Shown: piece after piece, positions 17,967 through 25,705 of the stretch
Layout of the letters: the number at the start of each line of letters is the position of its first letter
Numbering within the stretch: position 1 is the stretch's first letter
Source of the DNA: DASWHF01 sp036393295
GTDB taxonomy: Bacteria > Pseudomonadota > Gammaproteobacteria > Acidiferrobacterales > UBA6901
Reading direction: 5' to 3'
Length of the DNA stretch: 53,976 bases
NCBI GenBank assembly: GCA_036393295.1
Contig: DASWHF010000009.1
Span: 1-53,976 of the forward strand
Made by a program: the position numbers and the translations under genes
The notes under the pieces: model-generated
What the model saw: the letters and a program-made list of their open reading frames with translations, nothing else
Told to the model about the DNA's origin: nothing
Database searches by the model: none

Positions 17967-18718
17967 GGCGCCGCCCGGCGCGTGCCGGCGTCGCGTTCGC
18001 GCGCAATGTCGAGGAACACGTCCTCCATGGTCTGCCGGCCGTAGCGCGCAAGCAGCGCCGACGGCGCGCCGCGGTCGACGATGCGCCCGGCGCGCATCAT
18101 GATCACGTCGTCGCACAGCCGCTCGACCTCGAGCATGTTGTGCGAGGCGAGCAGCACGGTCGCGCCGCTTTGCGCCTTGTACTCCATCAGGTAGCGGCGC
18201 ATGCGGTCGGCGGTGTCGGGGTCGAGCGAGGCGGTCGGCTCGTCGAGCAGCAGCAGCTCGGGCGCGTTGAGCAGCGCCTTGGCGAGCCCGACGCGGGTCT
18301 TCTGCCCGGCCGACAGATTGCCGTAGGCGCGGTGCATGAGATCGCCGATGTCGAGATCGGCGCCGAGCTGCGCGAGCCGCTCGGCGCGGCGCCGGATGCC
18401 GTACAGCCGCGCGTAGACGCCCAGGTTCTCGGCCACCGTCAGGCGATGCGGCAGATCGACGTAGGGCGAGGAAAAATTCATGCGTCCGAGCACCCGGTGA
18501 CGCTCGCGCAGCATGTCGGCGCCGAGCACGCTGATGCTTCCGGCGCTCGGCAGCAGCAGCCCGAGCAGCATCGACAGGGTGGTGGTCTTGCCGGCGCCGT
18601 TGCCGCCGAGCAGGCCGCAGACGCTGCCGGTCGTGACCGTGAAATCCAGGTCCTCGACGGCCACCACCTGCTGGTAGTGCTTGGTGAGCGCCTCGACGCG
18701 GATCACGGTCGCGCTCAT
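17963..18718 (-). CDS. ABC exporter ATPase
   Basis: A 251-residue ATPase with Walker A GGNGAGKTTT, signature NLSAGQKTRVGLAKAL and Walker B LLLLDEPTASLD. The start at 18718 overlaps the stop of the upstream unknown gene by four bases. The C-terminal RYGRQTMEDVFLDIARE is the usual regulatory end of DrrA/CcmA-like exporters. It pairs with the permease at 17154. Confidence 0.9.
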   Translation of the reverse strand: MSATVIRVEALTKHYQQVVAVEDLDFTVTTGSVCGLLGGNGAGKTTTLSMLLGLLLPSAGSISVLGADMLRERHRVLGRMNFSSPYVDLPHRLTVAENLGVYARLYGIRRRAERLAQLGADLDIGDLMHRAYGNLSAGQKTRVGLAKALLNAPELLLLDEPTASLDPDTADRMRRYLMEYKAQSGATVLLASHNMLEVERLCDDVIMMRAGRIVDRGAPSALLARYGRQTMEDVFLDIARERDAGTRRAAP

Positions 18719-19155
18719 CGGTCGTCCGCTCCGAATCGCGCCGCCAGCTCGGCGACGCGCCGCCCGGCGGGACTGTCGGCCCGGCCGGCGGCGCGCACCG
18801 CCTCGCGGTAGCCGGCGAAGAACGCCGGCAGCGCGCGCACCACCGCGCGCTGGCGCAGCCGGCCCGCCCCCTGCACCGGCCAATCGGCGCGCCAGCCGGC
18901 GTGCGGCAGCGCGGTGCAGATCTTGAGGCTCCAGCCGGGCGCGTGGATCCGCCAGGTGTGGCGCCGCACCACCAGCCGATAGACGTGCCGGCCGGCCGCG
19001 ATGCCGACCTCGGGACCGTAGTACTCGACCTCGAGCTCGGCCGCCAGTTCGGCGAGCATCCGGTCGAGGCGGGCGAGCGCGGCGTCGAGCGGCGCGTCGG
19101 GCGCGATCTCGGGCGCCCGGCTCTGTGCTGCGAGAAAATCGATGAAGGTGGACAT
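18715..19155 (-). CDS. Unknown protein co-transcribed with the ABC exporter
   Basis: A 146-residue soluble protein I do not recognise. It starts MSTFIDFLAAQS, has a central strand-rich part with many aromatic and basic residues (VYRLVVRRHTWRIHAPGWSLKICTALPHAGWRADW), then a helical arginine-rich C-terminus. There is no signal peptide or membrane helix. Its stop overlaps the ATPase start by four bases, so it is translated with the exporter and may be an accessory or substrate-handling protein. The start at 19155 is the first with good composition. Confidence 0.6.
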   Translation of the reverse strand: MSTFIDFLAAQSRAPEIAPDAPLDAALARLDRMLAELAAELEVEYYGPEVGIAAGRHVYRLVVRRHTWRIHAPGWSLKICTALPHAGWRADWPVQGAGRLRQRAVVRALPAFFAGYREAVRAAGRADSPAGRRVAELAARFGADDR

Positions 19156-19250
19156 GGGCATTCGTCGTCGCGCCGCGTCAGAATGGATCATAATATAGTG
19201 AACCGACCGGATCACGCCGCCGCGCGCGGCGGCCAGCTGAGGACCTGCCC

Positions 19251-19925
19251 ATGAACCCGCCGGATGAACGACGCTTCCAGGAGATCGAGGCGCGGCTCGC
19301 GCGGCTCGAGGCGGGCGCGCCCGTCCCGTCGCCGTCCCTGGCGCTGCCCGACCGACTCCACCCGGCCTGGGCGCTGGCATTGAGCGTCGGCGCGCTCGGC
19401 TGCGGCTATTTCGGGCTCGGCCTGCCGCAACACTACTATCAACCGCTGTTCGCGCTGCTGTTCCTGCTGCTCGGCTATCACCGCGGGTTCTTCCGCCCGG
19501 CGCCGGGCGCCTGGCGCTGGCCGCAGGTGGCGGCGAATTTCCTGTTGCTGGCCCTGTTGTTCAAGCTGCTGCTGGGCGGCGGCCTGCAATACCCGTTCGA
19601 CTGGCTCAAGGTGCCGGCGTTCATCCAGTCGCCCGAGGCCGGCGACGGCAGCTGGTACAAAAAGCTGCTGCCGGATTATCAACTGACCTGGCAGGGCGTG
19701 CCGGGCGTGAGCGACTGGTACATCAACATGACCAAGATCCAGTCGCTGCTGCTGGTCGCGACCCTGGCCGGCGCGCTGTTCCGCTTCCAGCCGTTCGCCT
19801 CGTTCACCGCGCTCGTGCTGCTGCTGGTGTCGTTTCCGAGCTATCTTGGCTTCCACTGGGACTGGGTGATTCTGTTCCTGGTGCTGGGCGGCGCGGCGCT
19901 GTACCTGCAGTCGGGCAAATCCTAG
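19251..19925 (+). CDS. Unknown membrane protein with N-terminal coiled coil
   Basis: A 224-residue protein. Residues 8-21 (RFQEIEARLARLEA) look like a short coiled coil. Several membrane segments follow (about 38-56, 66-73, 91-108, 165-180, 186-217) with a WYKKLLPDYQLTWQG loop between. I recognise no family. It is alone on the plus strand, divergent from the exporter set, and followed by a small hairpin. Confidence 0.65.
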   Translation: MNPPDERRFQEIEARLARLEAGAPVPSPSLALPDRLHPAWALALSVGALGCGYFGLGLPQHYYQPLFALLFLLLGYHRGFFRPAPGAWRWPQVAANFLLLALLFKLLLGGGLQYPFDWLKVPAFIQSPEAGDGSWYKKLLPDYQLTWQGVPGVSDWYINMTKIQSLLLVATLAGALFRFQPFASFTALVLLLVSFPSYLGFHWDWVILFLVLGGAALYLQSGKS

Positions 19926-19934
19926 CCTCATAGA

Positions 19935-19973
19935 GATAGCGGGGCTGGAAGATAGCGGGGCTGGAAGCCCCGC
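19935..19973. terminator. Tandem 16-bp repeat forming a GC hairpin
   Basis: GATAGCGGGGCTGGAA occurs twice in tandem (19935-19950 and 19951-19966), and the second copy runs into AGCCCCGC, making an 8-bp stem (19955-19962 with 19966-19973). It lies between convergent genes and can end transcription from both. The short GGCTGGAAGCC palindrome is a common intergenic motif in proteobacteria. Confidence 0.6.
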
Positions 19974-19990
19974 CTACAATAATTTATACG

Positions 19991-21967
19991 TCAACCCTCG
20001 AGCAGGATCTTCTCGGCCTCGTCGAGACCCTCCGGGCTGCCGTACAGCACCAGCACGTCACCGTCGCGCAGCCGGGTATCCTCGGCCGGCTGCGGGCCGC
20101 TGATGCCGCCGCGCCGCACCGCGGTGACGGTCACGCCGGCGGCGTCGAGCTTGAGCTCGGCGAGCCGCTTGCCGACCGCGCGCGCGCCGGGCGGCAGGCT
20201 CACGGAGTGCAGGCGCTCGCGATACGACTCCTCGGTGACGTCCTCGCCGGCCGCGCCGTGGAAGAATCCGCGCAGCATGCGGTAACGGTTCTTGCGCACG
20301 GTCTGCACCTGGCGCAGCACGTGCGACACCGGCACGCCCAGCAGCATCATCAGATGCGAACCCATCATCAGGCTGCCCTCCAGGCTCTCCGGCACCACCT
20401 CGGTGGCGCCGGCCTGCCTCAGCTCCTCGATGCGCCGGTCGTCCATGGTGCGCACGATCACCGGCATGTCGGGACGCAACCCGCGCGTCACCCGCAGAAT
20501 GCGCAGCGCGGCCGGGATGTCGACGAAGCTGATGAGCAGCGCGCGCGCCTCGGACAGGCCCACCGCCTCGAGGATGTCGCGGCGCGTCGAGTCGCCGTAG
20601 ACCACCGGCTCGCCGGCGTCGCGCGCGTCGCGCACGCGCACCGGATCGAGATCCAGGCCGATGTACGGGAGGCCCTCCTCCTTCAGCATCCAGCCGAGGT
20701 TCTGGCCGCTGCGGCCGTAGCCGCACAGGATCACGTGGCGGTGCGGATCGCCGGCGGCCGCCCGGATCGCGTCGAGATTGGACTCGCGCCGCTCGCGATA
20801 GCCCGGCACCAGCGCCTGGGCCAGGCGGCCGTTGTGGCGGATCACGAGCGGGGCGATCAGCATGGACAGCACCATCGCCGCCAGCACGATCTGGGTCGGC
20901 TGGCCGCCCAGCACCTGGTAACGCTCGGCCTGCAGCAGCAACGCGAAGCCGAACTCGCCGCCCTGCCCGAGCACCAGCGCGGTACGCAGCGCCACGCCGG
21001 CCTCCAGCCGGAACAGCCGGCCGAGCGCGAACACCAGCGCGAGCTTGATCGCCAGCATGCCGGTCAGCGCCGCCAGCACCCACGGCAGCAGCGCCCACAC
21101 CACGCGCAGGTCGAGCAGCATGCCGACGGTGATGAAGAACAGGCCGAGCAGCACGTCGCGGAACGGCAGGATGTCGCTCTCGACCTGATGGCGGTACTCG
21201 GTCTCGCCGATCATCAGGCCGGCGAGGAAGGCGCCGAGCGCCAGCGACAGCCCGGCGATCTCGGTCAGCCAGGCGGCGGCCAGGGTGATCAGCAGCACGG
21301 TCAGCATGAAGAACTCGCGCGAGCGCGCGATCGCCGCCTCGTGGAAGGCCGGGCGCAGGCCGAGGCGGCCGACCAGGATGATCACGACGAGCACCACCAC
21401 GCTCTTGACCAGCGCCCAGCCGAACGTCGCCAGCGCCGCGTCGGCCTCGGTGCCGGCCGCCAGCATCGGGATCACGATCAGGAACGGCACGACCATCAGG
21501 TCCTGGAACAGCAGCACACCGAGCGCGGCGCGACCGTGGCGCGACTGCTGCTCGAGCTGCTCGACCATGAGCTTCATGACGATGGCGGTCGACGACAGCG
21601 CCAGCACCCCGCCGATCACGATCGCCCCCTCGGGCGCCACACCCAGGCCCCAGGCGATGCCGGCGAAGGCCAGGAAGCAGGCGACGACCTGGGCGCCCCC
21701 CAGGCCCAGCACGATGCGCTTCATGGCCAGGAGCTGCGGCAGCGAGAACTCCAGGCCGACGGTGAACATCAGGAATACCAGGCCGAACTCCGCCAGGTGG
21801 CGGGTGCCCTCCAGGTCCGGGATCCAGGCCAGGCCGTAGGGGCCGACCAGCACCCCGGCGAACAGATAGGCCAGCAGCTGCGGCAGCTTGAGGTAACGGA
21901 AGATCGCGACCAGGACGACGGCCACGCCCAACAGGACGAGTATGTGATGGAAGGCGACCGTCTGCAT
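19991..21967 (-). CDS. CPA2 cation/proton antiporter with RCK domains
   Basis: A 658-residue protein. Residues ~5-385 form a Na+/H+ exchanger-type membrane domain of 12-13 helices, including the ALSSTAIVMKL and FITVGMLLDLRVV segments seen in KefB/KefC/YbaL. Next is a TrkA-N domain (~410-530) with the nucleotide-binding HVILCGYGRSGQNLG, then a TrkA-C domain (~570-655). It is probably a potassium or sodium efflux antiporter gated by a nucleotide ligand. It is divergent from kdsD with ~70 bases between. Confidence 0.92.
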   Translation of the reverse strand: MQTVAFHHILVLLGVAVVLVAIFRYLKLPQLLAYLFAGVLVGPYGLAWIPDLEGTRHLAEFGLVFLMFTVGLEFSLPQLLAMKRIVLGLGGAQVVACFLAFAGIAWGLGVAPEGAIVIGGVLALSSTAIVMKLMVEQLEQQSRHGRAALGVLLFQDLMVVPFLIVIPMLAAGTEADAALATFGWALVKSVVVLVVIILVGRLGLRPAFHEAAIARSREFFMLTVLLITLAAAWLTEIAGLSLALGAFLAGLMIGETEYRHQVESDILPFRDVLLGLFFITVGMLLDLRVVWALLPWVLAALTGMLAIKLALVFALGRLFRLEAGVALRTALVLGQGGEFGFALLLQAERYQVLGGQPTQIVLAAMVLSMLIAPLVIRHNGRLAQALVPGYRERRESNLDAIRAAAGDPHRHVILCGYGRSGQNLGWMLKEEGLPYIGLDLDPVRVRDARDAGEPVVYGDSTRRDILEAVGLSEARALLISFVDIPAALRILRVTRGLRPDMPVIVRTMDDRRIEELRQAGATEVVPESLEGSLMMGSHLMMLLGVPVSHVLRQVQTVRKNRYRMLRGFFHGAAGEDVTEESYRERLHSVSLPPGARAVGKRLAELKLDAAGVTVTAVRRGGISGPQPAEDTRLRDGDVLVLYGSPEGLDEAEKILLEG

Positions 21968-22036
21968 TAGGAGATTAAAAGCCGTTTGGATATACTCGGC
22001 GCAAGATTACTCTATTCCCCGTTGCCCGCGAAACAC

Positions 22037-23011
22037 ATGACGGAATCCGCCTCCCTGGAACAGCTTGGCCGCGCGGTCGTCGAACTCGAGGCCGAGGCGG
22101 TGAACGCGCTGCGCGCGCGCATCGATCGCGGCTTCGCCCGCGCCTGCGAGATCATCCTCGCCTGCCACGGCCGCGTGGTCGTGGTCGGCATGGGCAAGTC
22201 CGGCCACATCGGCAGCAAGATCGCCGCCACCCTGGCCAGCACCGGCACGCCGGCGTTCTTCGTGCACCCCGGCGAGGCCAGCCACGGCGACCTGGGCATG
22301 ATCACGCCGCCCGACGTGGTGATCGCGATCTCCAACTCCGGCGAGACCGACGAGATCCTCACCATCCTGCCGATCATCAAGCGCATGGGCGTGAAGCTCA
22401 TCAGCATGACCGGCAACCCGCAGTCGAGCCTGGCGCGCCAGGCCGACGTCAACCTCAATGTCGGCGTCGACAAGGAGGCCTGCCCGATGAACCTCGCGCC
22501 GACCTCCAGCACCACCGCGACCCTGGTGATGGGCGACGCCCTGGCGGTCGCGCTGTTCAAGTCGCGCGGCTTCACCCCCGAGGACTTCGCGCGCTCCCAT
22601 CCCGGCGGCAAGCTCGGCCGCCGGCTGCTGCTCTACGTCACCGACGTCATGCACACCGGCGACGCCGTGCCGCTGGTCGACGAGGGCGCCAGCCTGCGCG
22701 ACGCCCTGCTGGAAATGACCGGCAAGGGGCTCGGCATGACCGGCGTGCTCGATCGCGAGCGGCGGCTGTGCGGGATCTACACCGACGGCGATCTGCGCCG
22801 CACGCTCAATCAGGGCATCGACGTCTACCACGCCATGATCCGCGACGTCATGACGCGCAACCCCAAGACCATCGGCCCGGACAAACTGGCGGCCGAGACC
22901 GTGCAGCTGATGCGCTCGATGAACATCAATGGCCTGTTCGTGGTCGATGCCGAGCTGCGCGTGCTCGGCGCGCTCAACATGCACGACCTGCTCAGGGCGG
23001 GCGTGGTATGA
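22037..23011 (+). CDS. kdsD: Arabinose-5-phosphate isomerase
   Basis: A 324-residue enzyme converting ribulose 5-phosphate to arabinose 5-phosphate for Kdo synthesis. The SIS domain covers about 40-180 (VVGMGKSGHIGSKIAATLASTG, HPGEASHGDLGMI, ISNSGETDEI), followed by two CBS domains (~205-324). The start at 22037 matches the usual length; the upstream in-frame codon adds 17 residues without support. It begins the kdsD-kdsC-lptC-lptA-lptB-rpoN-hpf cluster; its stop overlaps kdsC in ATGA. Confidence 0.96.
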   Translation: MTESASLEQLGRAVVELEAEAVNALRARIDRGFARACEIILACHGRVVVVGMGKSGHIGSKIAATLASTGTPAFFVHPGEASHGDLGMITPPDVVIAISNSGETDEILTILPIIKRMGVKLISMTGNPQSSLARQADVNLNVGVDKEACPMNLAPTSSTTATLVMGDALAVALFKSRGFTPEDFARSHPGGKLGRRLLLYVTDVMHTGDAVPLVDEGASLRDALLEMTGKGLGMTGVLDRERRLCGIYTDGDLRRTLNQGIDVYHAMIRDVMTRNPKTIGPDKLAAETVQLMRSMNINGLFVVDAELRVLGALNMHDLLRAGVV

Positions 23012-23565
23012 CCTCGGACTTCGACGCGCTCGGTTTCGAGGTGCCGGCGGCGGCGCTGCAGCGCGCCGCCGAGGTCAAGCTGGTGCTGTTCGACGTCGAC
23101 GGCGTGCTGACCGATGGGCGTCTGTACATCGACAATCGCGGCGAGGAGTACAAGTCCTTCAATTCGCGCGACGGCCACGGCATGAAGATGCTGCAGCGCA
23201 ACGGCGTGCAGATCGGCATCATCACCGGCCGCAACTCCCGGATCGTCGAGCACCGCACCACCGAGCTCGGCATCAAGCACGTCCATCAGGGCGCGCTCGA
23301 CAAGCTGCCGGTTTACGAGGAGCTGGTGAAGCGGCTCAACCTCAATCACGGCCAGGTCGCGTTCGTCGGCGACGACGTCGTCGATCTGCCGATCATGCTG
23401 CGCGTCGGCTTCGCGGTGGCGGTCGCCGACGCGCACCAGCTGGTGAAGCGCCACGCCCACTGGGTCACGCCGAACACCGGCGGTTGCGGCGCGGCGCGCC
23501 AGGTCTGTGAGCTGATCATGCGGGCACAGGGCAGTTATGGCAGCGAAATGCAGCGTTATCTGTAA
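23008..23565 (+). CDS. kdsC: Kdo-8-phosphate phosphatase
   Basis: A 185-residue HAD-superfamily (C0, no cap) phosphatase that dephosphorylates Kdo 8-phosphate. The catalytic loop is LVLFDVDGVLTDG with Asp29 and Asp31; IITGRNS and AFVGDDVVDLPIM are the other HAD motifs. It is coupled to kdsD by a 4-base overlap. Length is typical. Confidence 0.96.
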   Translation: MTSDFDALGFEVPAAALQRAAEVKLVLFDVDGVLTDGRLYIDNRGEEYKSFNSRDGHGMKMLQRNGVQIGIITGRNSRIVEHRTTELGIKHVHQGALDKLPVYEELVKRLNLNHGQVAFVGDDVVDLPIMLRVGFAVAVADAHQLVKRHAHWVTPNTGGCGAARQVCELIMRAQGSYGSEMQRYL

Positions 23566-23601
23566 GGGCGCCGCGTGACCGCGGTCGCGGCGGGTGGGGG
23601 C

Positions 23602-24033
23602 ATGAACTGGGACCTCAACAAGACGATCATCGTAACCGCGCTGCTGGCGCTGCTGGCGCTGTCGATCTGGCTGCCCAACGCGCTCATCGACCCGGTCCTG
23701 ACCATCGACAACGGTCCGAACGGCGCCCCGGACTACATTATCGAGAACTTCACCAGCACCGCGATGGACGAGCACGGCCGGCCCAAGCACGCCCTGAGCG
23801 CCGCGCGCCTCGTCCACTATCCGAACGAGAGGTCGGCACACCTGGCGCAACCGCACCTGGTGCAATACACGCCGGGCGGCCCGCCGGTCCACACCACCGC
23901 CGATCAAGGCCGCGTTTACAATGACGGCAAGGAGCTGCAGATGACCGGCAACGTCCGCGTCACCCGCGGCGGCGACGGCGGCGATCCGTCGGCCGATGTC
24001 GTCGCCCGCGAGCTGCATGTGATATTGAATTGA
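23602..24033 (+). CDS. lptC: LPS export protein LptC
   Basis: A 143-residue bitopic inner membrane protein: one helix near the N-terminus (TIIVTALLALLALSIWLP) and a periplasmic beta-jellyroll that takes LPS from LptB2FG to LptA. The ATG at 23602 is preceded by a G-rich stretch; a GTG at 23575 is an alternative start nine codons earlier. The Glu-Asn-Phe block YIIENFTSTAMDEHGRPKH is typical of LptC. Its stop overlaps a potential TTG start of lptA. Confidence 0.88.
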   Translation: MNWDLNKTIIVTALLALLALSIWLPNALIDPVLTIDNGPNGAPDYIIENFTSTAMDEHGRPKHALSAARLVHYPNERSAHLAQPHLVQYTPGGPPVHTTADQGRVYNDGKELQMTGNVRVTRGGDGGDPSADVVARELHVILN

Positions 24034-24035
24034 CG

Positions 24036-24719
24036 ATGCGTTTCCCCGCAACCGTCGTGCCCTTCCTGGTCGCGCTGCTGGCCGGCCCGGGCTGCGCCGG
24101 CGGGCCCGACCCGCTGCCGGTCGACGCGCCCACGACGGTGCCCGAGTCGCTCAAGACGCCGGCTGCCGGGACGCTCGGACCGCCGGAAACCGCAGCCGAT
24201 GCGCAAGCGCCGTCGGCGCCGGCGCCCGATCGCGCGTCGCGCTGGACGCCGGATCGAAGCGCGCCGATCCGCGTGCGCGCCGACAGCATCAATGTCGACC
24301 AGCGGCGCGGCGTCACGGTGTACCAGGGGAAGGTGAGATTCGAGCAGGGCGGGCTGCGCATCGATGCCGACCGCGTCGAGGCGCGACTCAAGGGCGAGCG
24401 CCTCGAGACCGTCCATGCCCAGGGGCGGCCGCTGCGCTTCCGTCAAGCGGCGAGCGGCGAGGCGCAGGAGGTCCGCGGTTCCGCCGTGCGCCTCGAATAT
24501 CACGCCGTCACCGGGCAGCTGAGCCTGTTCGGCGACGTGCGAATCGAGCACGGCCGCAACCTGTTCCGCAGCGCCGTCATGCGCTACGACCTCGACACCG
24601 AGACGCTGGCGGCCGACGGCAACGACGACGGCCAGGTCTCGGCGACCATCGAACCGGCGGCGCTCGGCGCCGACGACGCGGCCGGGCGCCTGAAGCAGCG
24701 CGGCAAGGAGCGTCCGTGA
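24036..24719 (+). CDS. lptA: LPS transport periplasmic protein LptA
   Basis: A 227-residue protein with a signal-like N-terminus (RFPATVVPFLVALLAGPG), a 50-residue alanine/proline-rich linker, then an OstA/LptA beta-jellyroll from about residue 76 (PIRVRADSINVDQRRGVTVYQGKV). LptA forms the periplasmic bridge for LPS between LptC and LptD. The linker makes it longer than the ~180-residue enteric protein. Position between lptC and lptB makes the call firm. A TTG six bases upstream could also start it. Confidence 0.87.
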   Translation: MRFPATVVPFLVALLAGPGCAGGPDPLPVDAPTTVPESLKTPAAGTLGPPETAADAQAPSAPAPDRASRWTPDRSAPIRVRADSINVDQRRGVTVYQGKVRFEQGGLRIDADRVEARLKGERLETVHAQGRPLRFRQAASGEAQEVRGSAVRLEYHAVTGQLSLFGDVRIEHGRNLFRSAVMRYDLDTETLAADGNDDGQVSATIEPAALGADDAAGRLKQRGKERP

Positions 24720-25441
24720 GCGTCCTGCGCGCGTCGGGCCTGCGCAAGCAGTACAAGGGCCGCCGCGTGGTCGACGACGTGGCCCTGGAGATCCACAGCG
24801 GCGAAGTCGTCGGCCTGCTCGGGCCGAACGGCGCCGGCAAGACCACCTGCTTCTACATGATCGTCGGGCTGGTGCCGATGGAGAACGGCGGCATTCACCT
24901 CGATGACCACGACTTGAGCCGGCTACCCATGCATCGCCGGGCGCGCCTCGGCGTTGGTTACCTGCCGCAAGAACCGTCGGTGTTCCGCAAGCTGACCGTC
25001 GAGGAGAACATCATGGCGATCCTCGAGACGCAGCCCGACCTGAGCCCCGCGCAACGCCAGCAGCGCCTGGAGGAGCTGCTCGGGGAGCTGCACATCACCG
25101 AGCGCCGCGCCACCCTCGGCATGAGCCTGTCCGGCGGCGAGCGCCGGCGCGTCGAGATCGCCCGGGCGCTCGCCACGCGGCCACGCTTCATCCTGCTGGA
25201 CGAACCGTTCGCCGGCGTGGACCCGATCTCGGTCATCGACATCCAGCACCTGATCGCGCATCTCCAGCAGCTCGGCATCGGCGTGCTGATCACCGACCAC
25301 AACGTGCGCGAAACCCTGAAGATCTGCTCCCGCGCCTACATCCTCAGCGAAGGCCGGGTGCTGGCGGCGGGCACGCCGGCCGAAATTCTGTATAATGAGG
25401 AAGTCAAGAAGGTCTACCTGGGCGAGGACTTCCGCCTGTGA
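24716..25441 (+). CDS. lptB: LPS export ABC ATPase LptB
   Basis: A 241-residue ATPase with Walker A GPNGAGKTTC, signature LSGGERRRVEIARAL and Walker B FILLDEPFAGVDP. It drives LPS extraction with LptF and LptG, which are not in this window. The start is GTG at 24716, overlapping the lptA stop in GTGA. The C-terminal NEEVKKVYLGEDFRL is the characteristic LptB ending. The 264-base gap to rpoN probably carries a separate promoter. Confidence 0.97.
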   Translation: MSVLRASGLRKQYKGRRVVDDVALEIHSGEVVGLLGPNGAGKTTCFYMIVGLVPMENGGIHLDDHDLSRLPMHRRARLGVGYLPQEPSVFRKLTVEENIMAILETQPDLSPAQRQQRLEELLGELHITERRATLGMSLSGGERRRVEIARALATRPRFILLDEPFAGVDPISVIDIQHLIAHLQQLGIGVLITDHNVRETLKICSRAYILSEGRVLAAGTPAEILYNEEVKKVYLGEDFRL

Positions 25442-25610
25442 CGCGTCGGTCGGGACGAACGGCGCGGTCAGAGCGCCGGACCGCGGGCGGCACCACTGGA
25501 ATTTTCGCCGCCGGATGCTAGCCTGAGAAGTAACGCCGGGCGACGCGACCCGCGCTGCCCCGCCTGTGCCCGCCTCCCGTTCCCATCCGTCCGCTCCCCC
25601 GCCCGAACGC

Positions 25611-25640
25611 TTCTTGGTTGGCACGAAAATAGACTAAACT
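25611..25640 (+). promoter_or_regulatory. Possible rpoN promoter region
   Basis: The lptB-rpoN gap contains TTCTTG at 25611 and TAAACT at 25635, an 18-base-spaced sigma-70-like pair. Overlapping it is TTGGCACG at 25618, a perfect -24 half of a sigma-54 promoter, but the expected GC at -12 is GA. Either assignment is tentative. Confidence 0.3.
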
Positions 25641-25705
25641 GGGGTCATGTGGACGGTATGCCAATCACGGATCCCGATCGAACCGAATGAAACCCTGAGC
25701 AGGTC

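Noticed and set aside
25391..25396. Perfect TATAAT near the end of lptB
   Set aside because: It is inside the coding region (LYNEEV) with no -35 box at proper spacing; the rpoN gap has better candidates.
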